From an uncultured Solimonas sp. (lineage in GTDB: Bacteria > Pseudomonadota > Gammaproteobacteria > Nevskiales > Nevskiaceae), in assembly GCA_946478985.1 (NCBI GenBank), contig CAMLDZ010000008.1, positions 1-56,438 of the forward strand: a stretch of 56,438 nucleotides of DNA. The letters run 5' to 3'. A program made the translations under genes and the position numbers. The notes under the pieces are model-generated. The model had not been told where the DNA came from. It did no database searches and saw only the letters and a program-made list of their open reading frames with translations. Position 1 is the stretch's first letter, and the number at the start of each line of letters is the position of its first letter. Below are positions 28,378 through 36,216 of this stretch, piece after piece.

Positions 28378-29073
28378 TCAGCGGGCTGTGGGCAGATAGA
28401 TGTCGTAACGGGCCTGCGTGCCATCGAGCTGGAAGCTCGGCGCGCGGCCAGCGAGGAAAGGCGCTCCGCGCGGCCGCTTGACCACGACGCGCTGCAGCGC
28501 CGCCGCCAGCGCCGGTTCGAGCAGGGCGTCGGCGTCCGGGTCGCCATCGGTCAGTTCGCGCAGCAGCTGCATTTCCTTCTGCGGCAGCGCCTGCTTGCCC
28601 TGATGCGGATACATGGGGTCCAGATGCACCACGTCCCAGCGCCGGCCGGATTCGAGCGTGGCGCGCGCTTCACCGGCGATCAACTCCGTGCGCGCGGCGG
28701 CGGCGCCCAGCGCGGCGTCGGCCAGGGCGCGAGCGCGCGCATCGGCGAGCAGCTGCGCGAAGCGGGGTTCGCGCTCGCACATCGTCACGCGGGCACCGAG
28801 CGCGGCCAGCGTGAAGCCGTCGCGGCCGAGGCCGGCAGTGGCATCCAGCACCGTCAGCTCGGCGCGCTTGTGCAGGCCGATCGCGCGCGCCAGCAGCTGC
28901 TTCTTGCCGGCGGCGATGCGGCGACGGACCTCGGCGCCGGTCCAGTCGCAGCGCAGCGGCTTGAATTGCGGACGATGCAGCGCGCGCAGGCTGAGGCCGT
29001 CGGCGGCGTTTTCAAGGACAAAGGAGGACGCCCGGGCGTCGCCGGCCGGGGCAGGGCAGTCAGGGGTGCTCAA
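28378..29073 (-). CDS. rsmJ: 16S rRNA (guanine1516-N2) methyltransferase
   Basis: SAM-dependent methyltransferase modifying G1516 of 16S rRNA. SAM motif I is LDATAGLGRDGFTLAALG, and the RsmJ signature LDPMYPHQGKQALPQKEM is clear, followed by VVVKRPRGAPFLAG. It is 231 residues long. The only reasonable start is TTG at 29073, which overlaps the SCP2 gene stop as TTGA; no ATG or GTG lies nearby in frame. Confidence 0.91.
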   Translation of the reverse strand: MSTPDCPAPAGDARASSFVLENAADGLSLRALHRPQFKPLRCDWTGAEVRRRIAAGKKQLLARAIGLHKRAELTVLDATAGLGRDGFTLAALGARVTMCEREPRFAQLLADARARALADAALGAAAARTELIAGEARATLESGRRWDVVHLDPMYPHQGKQALPQKEMQLLRELTDGDPDADALLEPALAAALQRVVVKRPRGAPFLAGRAPSFQLDGTQARYDIYLPTAR

Positions 29074-29384
29074 AGCTTGTCGGGGTCGAAGAGGCTGGGC
29101 AGTCGCTGCGCGAGGAACAGATCGCCGTCGACCTGCAGGCGGCCGGTCATGTAGGCGGCCATGCCGTTGAGCTCGCCCCTGAGCAGGGCGATCAGGTCGT
29201 CATCGTCCATGGTCACGGTGACGTCGGGGGCGGCGGCGCTGCCATCGGCGACACTGCAGCGGCCGTTCTGAATGATGGCGTGGACCGGTTCGGAACAGTT
29301 GAACTGGATGATGCAGTCGGCGCCCGTGGCGGCGTCCGGGGTGAACGCCTGCGGCAGGTTCTTCAGCAAGGCTGAGGCTGACAT
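29070..29384 (-). CDS. SCP2 sterol-binding domain protein
   Basis: A 104-residue single-domain protein of the SCP2 lipid-binding fold: FNCSEPVHAIIQNGRCSVADG, then VTVTMDDDDLIALLRGELNGMAAYMTGRLQVDGDLFLAQRL. Members bind lipids or hydrophobic ligands; the role of stand-alone bacterial forms is mostly unknown, though UbiJ-like and UbiT-like members serve ubiquinone synthesis. It is coupled to rsmJ by a four-base overlap. Confidence 0.87.
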   Translation of the reverse strand: MSASALLKNLPQAFTPDAATGADCIIQFNCSEPVHAIIQNGRCSVADGSAAAPDVTVTMDDDDLIALLRGELNGMAAYMTGRLQVDGDLFLAQRLPSLFDPDKL

Positions 29385-29445
29385 GGGCGCTCCCGCCGGT
29401 GGACAGGTCGATGCTAGCGCAGCGTGCCGATGCCGGAAACGCTGC

Positions 29446-29715
29446 TCAGGCGCCGCCGGTCAGTTCGTCGCGCAGCCGCGCGGCCGTCGCCGCGGACAGC
29501 AGGATCAACTTGACGCTGGACGCATAGCAGCGATCGGCCGCGCGCAGCGCCGCGCCCTCGGCGGAATCGGCGTCGACCACGCGGAAGTCGGCGGCTTCCC
29601 GCAGCGTCGGCGCCAGACGCTTGAACGCGCGGAACGCCGCGCCCTTGCCCAGACCGCATTCGCGGTCGAGTTCGCGCAGCGTGGTCCAGCGGTCATCCGG
29701 GGCGCTCTCGTTCAT
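29446..29715 (-). CDS. Small protein with HTH-like N terminus, unknown function
   Basis: An 89-residue frame. The first half, WTTLRELDRECGLGKGAAFRAFKRLAPTL, reads like a small helix-turn-helix; the second half is alanine-rich and helical with a Cys-Tyr-Ala-Ser-Ser-Val segment. I recognise no family with confidence. It starts 62 bases from the divergent Nudix gene and precedes the SCP2 gene by 61 bases, so it may open that operon. A role in DNA binding is inference only. Confidence 0.6.
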   Translation of the reverse strand: MNESAPDDRWTTLRELDRECGLGKGAAFRAFKRLAPTLREAADFRVVDADSAEGAALRAADRCYASSVKLILLSAATAARLRDELTGGA

Positions 29716-29777
29716 CGCGCGATTCTACGGCGCGGCGGCCAAGGGGCCTTTGCAGCGCATCCGTTAGAATCGTCGCC

Positions 29778-30422
29778 ATGACGTCCGCTGTCCCCCATAC
29801 CCCCTTGCTCGAACGCCGCCTGCGGCTCGCGCTGGCCGATACGAAGCTGGAAACGCCGCGCCCCGTCGCCGACCTGGGCCTGTCGCGGCTGCATCAGGAC
29901 AATCTCGACGCGATGATGCGCCGCGGCATGCGACCGGCCGCGGTGCTGGCGCCGGTGCTGCGCCGTGGCGATGCCCTGAGTTTGCTGCTCACGGTGCGCG
30001 CGCCGGACATGCGCTCGCACGGCGGACAGATCGCATTCCCGGGCGGCGCAAAGGACGCGGCCGACATCACTGCGGTCGACACCGCGCTGCGCGAGGCGCA
30101 GGAGGAAGTCGGCATCGACCCGCAGCGGGTCGAGGTGCTCGGGTATCTGGATGATTACCCGACGATCTCCAATTTCATGGTCACGCCGGTGGTCGGCCTG
30201 ATCGATGGCGAGCTGGACTTGCGCCCGCAGGCCGCCGAGGTCGCCGAGGTCTTCGAGGTGCCGCTGAACGTCGCCCTGGACCCGGCCAACTTCGCGCGCA
30301 AGACCATCGAGCGCGGCGGCGCGGCGCTGCCGATCATGGAGCTGATGTGGCAGCACTACCGGATCTGGGGCGCGACCGCCGGCATGCTCTGGGATCTGGT
30401 CGAGCGGGTGGCGCGGCGATGA
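29778..30422 (+). CDS. Nudix CoA pyrophosphatase (NudL/YeaB type)
   Basis: Nudix hydrolase expected to cleave coenzyme A or acyl-CoA to phosphopantetheine and 3',5'-ADP. The UPF0035 motif LLTVRAPDMRSHGGQIAFPGG lies directly before the Nudix box, which ends AVDTALREAQEEVGID with the REAQEE metal-binding helix. Length 214 residues. The stop overlaps the MazG-like gene by four bases (ATGA), which makes the pair a small nucleotide house-cleaning unit. Confidence 0.9.
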   Translation: MTSAVPHTPLLERRLRLALADTKLETPRPVADLGLSRLHQDNLDAMMRRGMRPAAVLAPVLRRGDALSLLLTVRAPDMRSHGGQIAFPGGAKDAADITAVDTALREAQEEVGIDPQRVEVLGYLDDYPTISNFMVTPVVGLIDGELDLRPQAAEVAEVFEVPLNVALDPANFARKTIERGGAALPIMELMWQHYRIWGATAGMLWDLVERVARR

Positions 30423-30799
30423 ACGAGACGCCGCGCGATCCGCTGGCGCAGGCGCTGCAGCAGCAGCGCGAAGCCGCCGCGCTCGGCTTCGACTGGCGCC
30501 ACGTCGACGAGCTGTGGGACAAGCTGGCCGAGGAGATCGGCGAGCTCAAGGACGCCACGCAGATCAGCCGCGACGCCGTCGAGGACGAGCTGGGTGATCT
30601 GCTGTTCATGGCGGTCAACATCGCCCGCCATCTCGGCGTCGACGCTGCCACGGCGCTGGCGCGCAGCAATGCCAAGTTCGCGCGCCGCTTCGCGCATATC
30701 TGCGCCCATCTGCAGCAGCTGCCGCCGCCGGGCGATCCGCAGCGTCTCGAGGCGATGGAAGCGCTGTGGCAGCAGGCCAAGCGTCTGGAGAGGCGCTGA
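30419..30799 (+). CDS. MazG-like nucleotide pyrophosphohydrolase, half-length
   Basis: A 126-residue protein matching the C-terminal catalytic half of Maz[24 protein letters not shown] with the acidic EExxE-type pair, then [38 protein letters not shown] with the second metal-binding Glu-x-x-Asp. Full MazG has two such domains of about 260 residues; only one is present here. It likely hydrolyses non-canonical NTPs. The start at ATG 30419 is set by the overlap with the Nudix gene. Confidence 0.85.
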   Translation: MNETPRDPLAQALQQQREAAALGFDWRHVDELWDKLAEEIGELKDATQISRDAVEDELGDLLFMAVNIARHLGVDAATALARSNAKFARRFAHICAHLQQLPPPGDPQRLEAMEALWQQAKRLERR

Positions 30800-30917
30800 G
30801 CGTCTCGCAGCCTTGGGGCCTTGGGCGGCCATTTGGGGGCGCCGCGGGACGCGGCAGCAGCGCGTCGCTAAGCTATGCGCCCCCCGATTCAACCGTCTTT
30901 GCAGAAGTGACCGCCTC

Positions 30918-31706
30918 ATGAGCACCACCCGCATCGCCATCCTCGGCGCCACCGGCCGCATGGGCCGCGCCCTCATCACCGCCGCCGAGGCCAATGCCCA
31001 GGTCAGGCTCGGCGCCGCCATCGAGCGCGCCGGTCATGCGGAAGTCGGCAGCGCGATCAACCGGGAGGGCCTTAAAGTCGGCGATGACCTGCGGGCTGCG
31101 GCGGCCGACTTCGATGTGCTGATCGACTTCACGCGGCCGGAGGCGACGCTCGCCGCGCTGGACACCTGCATCGCGCTGAACAAGGCCATCGTCATCGGCA
31201 CCACCGGGTTCACCGCCGAGCAGCGTGCGGTGGTCGACGCTGCCGCGCAGAAGATTCCGCTGCTGATCGCCGGCAATTTCAGCATCGGTGTCAATCTCTG
31301 CCTGAAGCTGCTCGAAGACGCCGCGCGCGCGCTCGGCGAAGGTTTCGATGTGGAAGTGGTCGAGGCGCACCACAAGCACAAGGTCGATGCGCCCAGCGGC
31401 ACGGCGCTGATGATGGGCGAGGCGGTGGCGCAGGCGCTGGGCCGCGATCTCAAGGACTGCGCGGTCTACGAGCGCTACGGCCACACCGGCGCGCGCGAGG
31501 GCCAGACCATCGGCTTCTCGACGATCCGCGGCGGCGACGTGGTCGGCGACCACACGGTGATGTTCCTCGGCGACGGCGAGCGCGTCGAGATCACCCACAA
31601 GGCGTCGAGCCGCGCCAACTTCGCCAACGGCGCGGTGCGCGCCGCGGCCTGGCTGGCCGGTCGGGGGCCGGGCCTGTACACGATGCGTCAGGTGCTGGGG
31701 TTCTGA
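30918..31706 (+). CDS. dapB: 4-hydroxy-tetrahydrodipicolinate reductase
   Basis: NAD(P)H-dependent step of lysine and diaminopimelate synthesis. The nucleotide-binding [11 protein letters not shown] is at 10-20, and the catalytic [16 protein letters not shown] holds His151, His152 and Lys155. The end [15 protein letters not shown] is typical. ATG at 30918 gives 262 residues. A 118-base gap precedes it, with no clear terminator or promoter seen. In Pseudomonas dapB lies beside carA; here about 4.7 kb of other genes separate them. Confidence 0.96.
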   Translation: MSTTRIAILGATGRMGRALITAAEANAQVRLGAAIERAGHAEVGSAINREGLKVGDDLRAAAADFDVLIDFTRPEATLAALDTCIALNKAIVIGTTGFTAEQRAVVDAAAQKIPLLIAGNFSIGVNLCLKLLEDAARALGEGFDVEVVEAHHKHKVDAPSGTALMMGEAVAQALGRDLKDCAVYERYGHTGAREGQTIGFSTIRGGDVVGDHTVMFLGDGERVEITHKASSRANFANGAVRAAAWLAGRGPGLYTMRQVLGF

Positions 31707-31708
31707 AG

Positions 31709-32200
31709 ATGGGCAGCGGCATTGTGATTCGCTCTGCGCAACGCGCCGATGTGCCGCTGCTGCTGCAGCTGATCCAGGCGCTGGCGGACTACGAGAAGCT
31801 GCGCGATCTGTGCGTGGCCACCGAGGCCGATCTCGCCGAGCACCTGTTCGGCGCGCGGCCGTATGCAGAAGCGCTGATCGCCGAGGCGGACGGTACGCCG
31901 GCCGGCTTCGCGCTGTTCTTCCACAACTATTCGACTTTCGCCGGCAGGCCCGGCATCTGGCTCGAAGACCTGTTCGTGCAGCCGGACCGGCGTGGCCGGG
32001 GCATCGGCAAGCGCCTGCTGGTGGAACTGGCGCGGCTGGCGGTGGCGCGCGGCTGTGCGCGCTTCGAGTGGTCGGTGCTGGACTGGAATACGCCGGCGAT
32101 CCGCTTTTACGAGAGCCTGGGCGCCGAGCTCAAGCGCGAATGGCTGATCAACCGCGTCGACGGCGAGCGCTTGGCGCGACTCGCCGCGACGCAGCTGTAA
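31709..32200 (+). CDS. GNAT family N-acetyltransferase (diamine acetyltransferase-like)
   Basis: A 163-residue acetyltransferase similar to the spermidine/spermine-type branch: LFFHNYSTFAGRPGIWLEDLFVQPDRRGRGIGKRLL contains the acetyl-CoA loop RRGRGIG, followed by RFEWSVLDWNTPAIRFYESLGAEL. The substrate is unknown; polyamines or amino acids are the family's usual ones. It follows dapB by 2 bases, so it is co-transcribed, and it converges with sodB. Confidence 0.85.
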   Translation: MGSGIVIRSAQRADVPLLLQLIQALADYEKLRDLCVATEADLAEHLFGARPYAEALIAEADGTPAGFALFFHNYSTFAGRPGIWLEDLFVQPDRRGRGIGKRLLVELARLAVARGCARFEWSVLDWNTPAIRFYESLGAELKREWLINRVDGERLARLAATQL

Positions 32201-32212
32201 GGCCGGAACCGC

Positions 32213-32791
32213 TTAGAAGTTCGAAGCGGCGAAATCCCAGTTCACCAGCGAGTTCAGGAAGGTCTCGATGAACTTCGGGCGGGCATTGCGGTAGTCGACG
32301 TAGTAGGCGTGTTCCCAGACGTCGAGCGTCAGCAGCGGCTTGTCGGCGGTGGTCAACGGCGTCGCCGCATTGCTGGTGTTGACGATGTCGACCGTGCCAT
32401 CGGCCTTCTTGACCAGCCAGGTCCAGCCCGAGCCGAAGTTGCCGGTGGCGCTGGCGGTGAAGGCTTCCTTGAACTTGTCGAAGCTGCCCCAGCGCGCGTC
32501 GATGGCCTGCGCCAGCGCGCCGGTCGGGGCGCCGCCGCCATTGGGCTTCATGCAGTTCCAGAAGAAGCTGTGGTTCCAGACCTGCGCGGCATTGTTGAAG
32601 ATGCCGCCGCTGGACTTCTTGATGATGGTTTCCAGATCGGCATCTGCGAACTCGGTGCCCTGGATCAGCTTGTTGAGGTTGGTGACGTAAGCCTGGTGAT
32701 GCTTGCCGTAGTGGTACTCGAAAGTTTCCGCGCTCATGTGCGGCGCCAGGGCGTCCTTGGCGTACGGCAGCGGCGGTAGGGTGTGTTCCAT
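32213..32791 (-). CDS. sodB: Superoxide dismutase, Fe type
   Basis: Cytosolic enzyme dismutating superoxide. Metal ligands are His27 (EYHYGKHH), His74 (WNHSFF), Asp157 and His161 (DVWEHAYY). Gln70 in NNAAQVWNH occupies the position that marks the iron form. It has 192 residues and a strong Shine-Dalgarno (AGGAG) before ATG at 32791. It is divergent from a cysteine-rich regulator across 95 bases. On the minus strand TTTACA is visible there as a possible -35, but the -10 is poor. Confidence 0.95.
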   Translation of the reverse strand: MEHTLPPLPYAKDALAPHMSAETFEYHYGKHHQAYVTNLNKLIQGTEFADADLETIIKKSSGGIFNNAAQVWNHSFFWNCMKPNGGGAPTGALAQAIDARWGSFDKFKEAFTASATGNFGSGWTWLVKKADGTVDIVNTSNAATPLTTADKPLLTLDVWEHAYYVDYRNARPKFIETFLNSLVNWDFAASNF

Positions 32792-32886
32792 CGTGAGTCT
32801 CCTGACAGCGGTTGGGAGGGTGGCTTAATTTCCAAGTGAAGGCTTTGTAAACTCCGGGGCAAGCTAAATCAAGCGGAGCTTGCGCC

Positions 32887-33531
32887 ATGCCAGCAACGAC
32901 GCCGGCGGCCGATCGCGTATTGAGTCGCCTGAAGACTCATGGGCCGCAATCGGCGGCGGCTGTGGGCAATGCGCTCGACATCACCGGCGAAGCGGTGCGG
33001 CAGCAATTGCTGCGCCTGCAGGAACAGCAGCTGGTCGAGGCCTCGGCCGAAGCCGCTGCCCAGACCGGCAACGTCGGCCGGCCCGCGCAGATCTGGAAGC
33101 TCACCGCCGCCGGTCACGCGCGCTTTGCCGATACCCATGCGGTGCTGACCGTGCGCCTGCTGCAGGCGATCCGCGAGCAGTTCGGCGAGGCGGCGCTGGA
33201 GCAACTGATCGGCGCCCGCGACCGTGACACGCTGCAGAGCTACCGGCAGGCGATGGCGGGCTGCGCGGATCTGCCGGCGCGCGTGCACAAGCTGGCGGAG
33301 CTGCGCAGCGGCGAAGGCTACATGTGCGAGTGCGAAACGCTGGCGGACGGCGGCTGGCTGCTGATCGAAAACCACTGCCCGATCTGCGCTGCCGCCGCCA
33401 GCTGCCCGTCGCTGTGCGGCGCCGAGCTGCGCCTGTTCAGCGCGGTGCTCGGGCCGCAGGCGCGCGTAGAGCGCAGCGAACACCTGCAAGCGGGCGCACG
33501 GCGCTGCAGCTACCGCATCGCGCCGGCCTGA
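32887..33531 (+). CDS. COG2345-type winged-helix regulator with cysteine cluster
   Basis: A 214-residue regulator. The N-terminal winged helix is RVLSRLKTHGPQSAAAVGNALDITGEAVRQQLLRLQEQQLVEA with a wing GRPAQIWKLT. The C-terminal half holds clustered cysteines: CECE, ENHCPICAAAASCPSLCGAEL and a late RRCSYRI. That layout is shared with the cyanobacterial SufR and related Fe-S sensing regulators. It diverges from sodB, so control of sodB by an iron or redox signal is a reasonable guess. It is followed by a radical SAM gene 4 bases downstream. Confidence 0.82.
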   Translation: MPATTPAADRVLSRLKTHGPQSAAAVGNALDITGEAVRQQLLRLQEQQLVEASAEAAAQTGNVGRPAQIWKLTAAGHARFADTHAVLTVRLLQAIREQFGEAALEQLIGARDRDTLQSYRQAMAGCADLPARVHKLAELRSGEGYMCECETLADGGWLLIENHCPICAAAASCPSLCGAELRLFSAVLGPQARVERSEHLQAGARRCSYRIAPA

Positions 33532-33535
33532 AGCG

Positions 33536-34657
33536 ATGCGTCGCGAATCCAAGCCCGATCACGACCCGAGCGGCGGTGGCCGGGCGCCGCCGCAGCCGCG
33601 CAAAGGCCGCGGTGCGGTGTCCAATTTCGAAGGCCGCTTCGAGACCGCCACGCGCGAAGCCAGTGATGACGGCTGGGATCTCGGCGACGAGCCGCTGCCG
33701 CCGCTGCGTACCACGGTGCTGCCGGAGCAGGCCAAGTCGATCATCTCGCGCAACCAGTCTCCGGACATTCCGTTCGAGCAATCCGTCAATCCTTATCGCG
33801 GTTGCGAGCACGGCTGCGTGTACTGCTACGCGCGGCCCAGCCACGCCTATCTGAACCTGTCGCCGGGACTCGACTTCGAGACCCGGCTGTTCTTCAAACC
33901 GGACGCGGCAGCCCTGCTCGACGCTGAATTGCGCAGACCTGGCTACCGCTGCTCGCCGATCAACCTGGGGGCCAATACCGATCCCTACCAGCCGATCGAA
34001 CGCCAGCTGCGGGTCACGCGGCAGATCATCGAGACGCTGCAGCGGTTCTCGCATCCGCTGACCATCGTCACCAAGGGTGCGGCCCTGGTCCTGCGCGATC
34101 TGGATCTGCTGCGCGAGCTGGCGCAGCGGCAGCTGGTGGCAGTGACGATCTCGCTGACCACGCTGGATGACGCACTCAAGCGCACCCTTGAGCCTCGCGC
34201 CGCCTCGCCGGGCGCGCGGCTGCGCGCCATGCGCATGCTGGCCGACGCCGGCGTGCCGGTCGGCGTACTGGTGGCGCCCGTCATCCCCTTCGTCACCGAC
34301 GCCGAACTCGAGCGTCTGTTGCAGGCCGCCGCTGACGCCGGCGCAACGACCGCGCACTACGTCATGCTGCGGCTGCCGCACGAGGTTTCGCCACTGTTCC
34401 GAGAATGGCTGGACGTGCACTTGCCGCTGAAGGCCGGGCATGTGATGAGCCTGATCCAGCAGATGCGGGGCGGCAAGGATTACGACGCCGAATGGGGCAA
34501 GCGGCAGCGCGGCGAGGGCGAGTACGCCGCGCTGATCGCGCGGCGTTTTGCCCTGGCCTGCCGCCGCCTCGGCCTCGATGCGCGCGACACCCGGCCGCTG
34601 GACTGCAGCGCCTTTGCGCCGCCGCCCGCGGCCGGCGATCAGCTGAGCCTGCTCTAG
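33536..34657 (+). CDS. PA0069-type radical SAM protein
   Basis: A 373-residue radical SAM protein of the SPL-like PA0069 group. Cys90, Cys94 and Cys97 form the CxxxCxxC cluster motif in YRGCEHGCVYCYARPSHAY. Family traits are NLGANTDPYQPIERQLRVTR and the C-terminal KAGHVMSLIQQMRGGKDY. The reaction is not known; related spore photoproduct lyase repairs DNA but needs spores. It starts 4 bases after the regulator, so the two form an operon. Its stop shares the palindrome CTAG with the stop of the convergent DAHP synthase gene. Confidence 0.85.
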   Translation: MRRESKPDHDPSGGGRAPPQPRKGRGAVSNFEGRFETATREASDDGWDLGDEPLPPLRTTVLPEQAKSIISRNQSPDIPFEQSVNPYRGCEHGCVYCYARPSHAYLNLSPGLDFETRLFFKPDAAALLDAELRRPGYRCSPINLGANTDPYQPIERQLRVTRQIIETLQRFSHPLTIVTKGAALVLRDLDLLRELAQRQLVAVTISLTTLDDALKRTLEPRAASPGARLRAMRMLADAGVPVGVLVAPVIPFVTDAELERLLQAAADAGATTAHYVMLRLPHEVSPLFREWLDVHLPLKAGHVMSLIQQMRGGKDYDAEWGKRQRGEGEYAALIARRFALACRRLGLDARDTRPLDCSAFAPPPAAGDQLSLL

Positions 34658-35955
34658 GCTGCCAGCGCCGCCACCGGCGCCCGCATCGCCTCGGCCGCCA
34701 GGCTGGCCAGCTGCACTGCCTGCAGCGCGTTGAGGCGCGGGTCGCACTGCGTGTGGTAGCGCAGGCCCAGGTCGGGCTCGGCCAGGGCCTGTGCGCCGCC
34801 GATACACTCGGTGACGTCCTTGCCGGTCATCTCCAGGTGCAGGCCGCCGGCATGACTGCCTTCGGCACGATGGATCGCGAAGAAGCTCCGCATTTCATCG
34901 GCCACCGCGTCGAACGGCCGCGTCTTGTAGCGGCCGGCGCTGACGGTGTTGCCGTGCATGGGGTCGCAGGACCAGATCACCGGCCGGCCCTCGCGCGCGA
35001 CGGCGCGGATCAGCGCCGGCAGTGCGGCGTCGAGTTTGCCGGCGCCCATGCGGACGATCAGCGTGATGCGGCCCGGCTCGCGCTGCGGGTCGAGGCGGTC
35101 GAGCAGGCGCAGCAGCGCATCGGCGTCCAGCGAGGGCCCGCACTTGAGGCCGAGCGGATTGGCGATGCCGCGGCAGAACTCGACGTGCGCGCCGTCAAGC
35201 TGGCGCGTGCGATCGCCGATCCAGACCATGTGCGCCGAGCCGGCGTACCAGCGCCGGTCGCTCTCGTCCTGATGGGTCAGCGCGGTTTCGTACGGCAGCA
35301 GCAGTGCTTCGTGGCTGGTGTAGACCGGCTGGGCGCCGCCGGCCGGCATCGCGGCGGCGTCGATCGCGACGCCGTGCGCCTGCAGCTCGGCGACGAACCG
35401 CCGATGACGCAGCGCGATCGCCTCGGCACTGCTGAAGCCGGTCTGCTGCAGCGCACGCAGCAGGTTCAGGGTTAGGGCCGACTGGCGGTAGGCCTGCAGC
35501 ATCCGCTGCGGGTCCGGCACCCGGCTGGCAGCGTCGAAGGCAGCGCCGTTGACGATATCGCCGCGATAGCTCGGCAGCTCGATGCCGTCGATCCGTTCCG
35601 TCGGCGAGGAGCGTGGCTTGGCGAACTGGCCAGCGATGCGGCCGACGCTGACGACCGGCTGCTGCTGGCCGAGCAACAGCGCCATTTGCAGCAGGGTCTG
35701 CGTGGTATCGCGGACGGTGCGGGCGTGGAATTCGCTGAACGACTCGGCGCAGTCGCCGCCCTGCAGGAGGAAGGCCTCGCCGGCGGCGACCCGGGCCAGC
35801 TGTGCCTGCAGCGCGCGGACCTCAGGGGCGAGCACCAGCGGTGGCAGTTGCCGGAGCTGCGCGAGCGCGGCCGCGTGGGCAGCGGCGTCCGGGTAGGCGG
35901 GCGCCTGCTGGACCGGATGGGCGGTCCAGCTGAGCGGATTCCAGATCGAACTCAT
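34654..35955 (-). CDS. 3-deoxy-7-phosphoheptulonate synthase, class II
   Basis: First enzyme of the shikimate pathway, joining phosphoenolpyruvate and erythrose 4-phosphate. The plant-like class II motifs are present: LLQGGDCAESF with metal ligand Cys69, YRGDIVNG, CDPMHGNT with the metal His, GLHLEMTGKDVTEC with the Glu and YHTQCDPRLN with the Asp. Length 433 residues, starting MSSIWNPLSW. It is a single gene whose 5' leader carries an aromatic leader peptide and hairpins (36093-36208) and a second short frame overlapping its start. It is related to phzC and to the aroF/aroG function; no symbol is firm. Confidence 0.94.
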   Translation of the reverse strand: MSSIWNPLSWTAHPVQQAPAYPDAAAHAAALAQLRQLPPLVLAPEVRALQAQLARVAAGEAFLLQGGDCAESFSEFHARTVRDTTQTLLQMALLLGQQQPVVSVGRIAGQFAKPRSSPTERIDGIELPSYRGDIVNGAAFDAASRVPDPQRMLQAYRQSALTLNLLRALQQTGFSSAEAIALRHRRFVAELQAHGVAIDAAAMPAGGAQPVYTSHEALLLPYETALTHQDESDRRWYAGSAHMVWIGDRTRQLDGAHVEFCRGIANPLGLKCGPSLDADALLRLLDRLDPQREPGRITLIVRMGAGKLDAALPALIRAVAREGRPVIWSCDPMHGNTVSAGRYKTRPFDAVADEMRSFFAIHRAEGSHAGGLHLEMTGKDVTECIGGAQALAEPDLGLRYHTQCDPRLNALQAVQLASLAAEAMRAPVAALAA

Positions 35956-36014
35956 CGCCGCGTCCCCGGATGCGGGGCGTCGAGGGCGCCGGTGTCGTCA
36001 TTGCAAATGAACAT
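35952..36014 (-). CDS. Possible second upstream frame coupled to DAHP synthase
   Basis: A 20-codon frame (starting Met-Phe-Ile-Cys-Asn-Asp-Asp) with a GGAG seven bases before its ATG. Its TGA overlaps the DAHP synthase ATG as ATGA. It lies downstream of the attenuator hairpin and within the same leader RNA, just after a small hairpin TCTCCG/CGGAGA (36020-36034). It has no run of aromatic codons. It could couple translation, or be chance. Confidence 0.3.
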   Translation of the reverse strand: MFICNDDTGALDAPHPGTRR

Positions 36015-36092
36015 CGCCAATCTCCGTTACGGAGAAGCCGCGCTTGGCGGGAGGCTGTCGTTCTCAGGAAAACCGCGGGACCAGAAACACGA

Positions 36093-36114
36093 AAGCCGCC
36101 TGACAAGGCGGCTT
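36093..36114 (-). terminator. Terminator-like hairpin of the aromatic leader (attenuator)
   Basis: On the minus strand AAGCCGCCT pairs perfectly with AGGCGGCTT around a four-base loop (+ arms 36093-36101 and 36106-36114). It is followed by an imperfect U tract (UCGUGUUUC). It starts 20 bases after the leader peptide stop. Its 5' arm can instead pair with 36139-36143, the competing antiterminator. Confidence 0.65.
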
Positions 36115-36133
36115 CGGTTGAACAGCAAAACCT

Positions 36134-36208
36134 TCAGTCCGCCAGCGTCGTATACGGGCGGTACCAAAATCGTGCGAGCAGGGCGGCCAAGGCCGGTGCG
36201 TTCTTCAT
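36134..36208 (-). CDS. Aromatic amino acid leader peptide for DAHP synthase
   Basis: A 24-codon frame beginning ATG AAG AAC and ending TGA. It contains the consecutive codons CGA TTT TGG TAC CGC CCG TAT, giving Arg-Phe-Trp-Tyr-Arg-Pro-Tyr at residues 13-19, all three aromatic amino acids within six codons. It lies 180 bases before the DAHP synthase start. Just behind the aromatic codons, 36157-36161 can pair with 36139-36143 (hairpin 1:2). The latter can pair with 36107-36111 (2:3, helped by GGTT/AACC), and 36106-36114 with 36093-36101 (3:4). The TGA sits directly after region 2. This is the layout of the trp operon leader. AGG lies about 10 bases before the ATG. The function is inferred from this structure alone. 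Confidence 0.7.
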   Translation of the reverse strand: MKNAPALAALLARFWYRPYTTLAD

Positions 36209-36216
36209 GAGGGCGT

